Positions 63,608-64,000 of a stretch of 64,000 nt of DNA are shown here, in pieces (position 1 is the first letter of the stretch; each line of letters opens with the position of its first letter). The DNA is from Geobacter sp. AOG1 (GTDB taxonomy: Bacteria; Desulfobacterota; Desulfuromonadia; Geobacterales; Geobacteraceae). The stretch lies in assembly GCF_019972315.1 (NCBI RefSeq), contig NZ_BLIZ01000001.1:1-64000 (forward strand). The letters run 5' to 3'. The translations under genes were made by a program, and so were the position numbers. Below the pieces are notes generated by a model. It had not been told where the DNA came from, did no database searches, and saw only the letters and a program-made list of their open reading frames with translations.

Positions 63608-64000
63608 CCACTACCGCCGGCAAATATCTCTCCACCATTGTCCGCATTGTCCTGGGGCTTGTGTTCCTCTATGCGGGAGTCCTGAAGATTATCGACCCGA
63701 CCGCCTTCGCCGGCAACATCGCCGCGTACCGAATACTCCCCTACTTCGGCAACTACCTGGTAGCCGCCACTCTCCCCTGGTTGGAAGCCATCTGCGGCCT
63801 GCTGCTGATCTTTGGCTGGCGAGCACGAAGCGCGGCCGCCATTATCTGTATCCTGAACGGGGTGTTCATGATCGCCCTCGCTTCGGCCGTCCTGCGAGGG
63901 CTGGACATCGACTGCGGCTGCTTTCAGCAGGGGGGAGACAAGACCTCCGCCTGGTCTGCCCTGGGGCGCGACGTCGTACTCCTTGCCATGGCACTTTCCC
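63604..64000 (+). CDS. MauE/DoxX-like membrane protein, C-terminus beyond window
   Basis: The frame is open from the ATG at 63604 to the right edge (132 codons). Four hydrophobic helices are visible. The opening IVRIVLGLVFLYAGVLKIIDPTAFAGNIAAYRILPY and the later DIDCGCF are typical of the MauE/DoxX superfamily, where the Cys pair may take part in disulfide or sulfur chemistry at the membrane. The tight overlap with a rhodanese gene fits a periplasmic sulfur or thiol role (inference). Confidence 0.85.
   Translation, partial: MTTTAGKYLSTIVRIVLGLVFLYAGVLKIIDPTAFAGNIAAYRILPYFGNYLVAATLPWLEAICGLLLIFGWRARSAAAIICILNGVFMIALASAVLRGLDIDCGCFQQGGDKTSAWSALGRDVVLLAMALS

Overview
The window reads as the chromosome of a metal-reducing member of the Geobacteraceae (Desulfuromonadia, formerly Deltaproteobacteria). 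The reasons are high GC, dense short operons with compact rho-independent terminators, several multiheme c-type cytochromes, and proteins typical of that lineage (GSU1372-like glyoxylate/succinic semialdehyde reductase, DUF4337, ArsS, an RCKP rubredoxin-like domain, cytochrome-linked nitrate respiration). The lineage call is inference from gene content; no rRNA or tRNA gene is present to confirm it.

Layout. 1-9.2 kb: the edge of a nine-heme-motif cytochrome, a cupin/PAS pair, two small orphan proteins, an O-acetylhomoserine sulfhydrylase, a secreted cysteine-rich protein, a MaoC dehydratase, and a three-gene set of mercuric-reductase-like flavoprotein, TVP38 membrane protein and ArsS. 9.4-19.3 kb: pgi, lpxD, an M23 peptidase/bactofilin pair, an MTRFR-like rescue factor, mutS2, a PAP2 phosphatase, folA and DUF4337. 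19.6-29.9 kb: a nitrate-to-ammonium respiration locus: membrane-anchored diheme cytochrome, narGHJI, narK and an octaheme nitrite reductase. 30-37.3 kb: an AT-rich DUF3617/FTP-like orphan, two diguanylate cyclases, bamD and typA. 37.3-44.5 kb: a seven-gene minus-strand run (nfo, macro domain, dtd, TIGR02757, pabBC, glyoxylate reductase, 56-aa membrane protein), a HIT protein and dapF. 44.7-53.1 kb: a 2-oxoacid dehydrogenase (E1 alpha, E1 beta, E2) joined to an ADP-forming acyl-CoA synthetase, followed by sucCD. 53.3-64 kb: envelope genes (DUF948, YtxH, YihY, a penicillin-binding transpeptidase, lpxH), tandem AI-2E/PerM permeases, copA, a rhodanese and a MauE/DoxX-like protein cut by the right edge.

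How parts work together. NarK should import nitrate, NarGHI reduce it in the cytoplasm with quinol, and the periplasmic octaheme enzyme carry nitrite to ammonium. An exact 14-bp palindrome, TTGACCCAGGTCAA, lies upstream of both the nar operon and the PAS/cupin pair, each time where a CRP/FNR-type activator would sit, which suggests one shared regulon. The oxoacid dehydrogenase, ADP-forming acyl-CoA synthetase and SucCD genes form a block for CoA-ester metabolism with substrate-level ATP formation.

The most unusual items are the ADP-forming synthetase beta subunit that runs in frame into a rubredoxin-like domain carrying its own strong Shine-Dalgarno, a 184-bp near-perfect hairpin element, a dispersed intergenic repeat of about 180-250 bp present in opposite orientations, and the AT-rich orphan at 30-31.3 kb. 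No CRISPR array, insertion sequence, phage or defence system was recognised.
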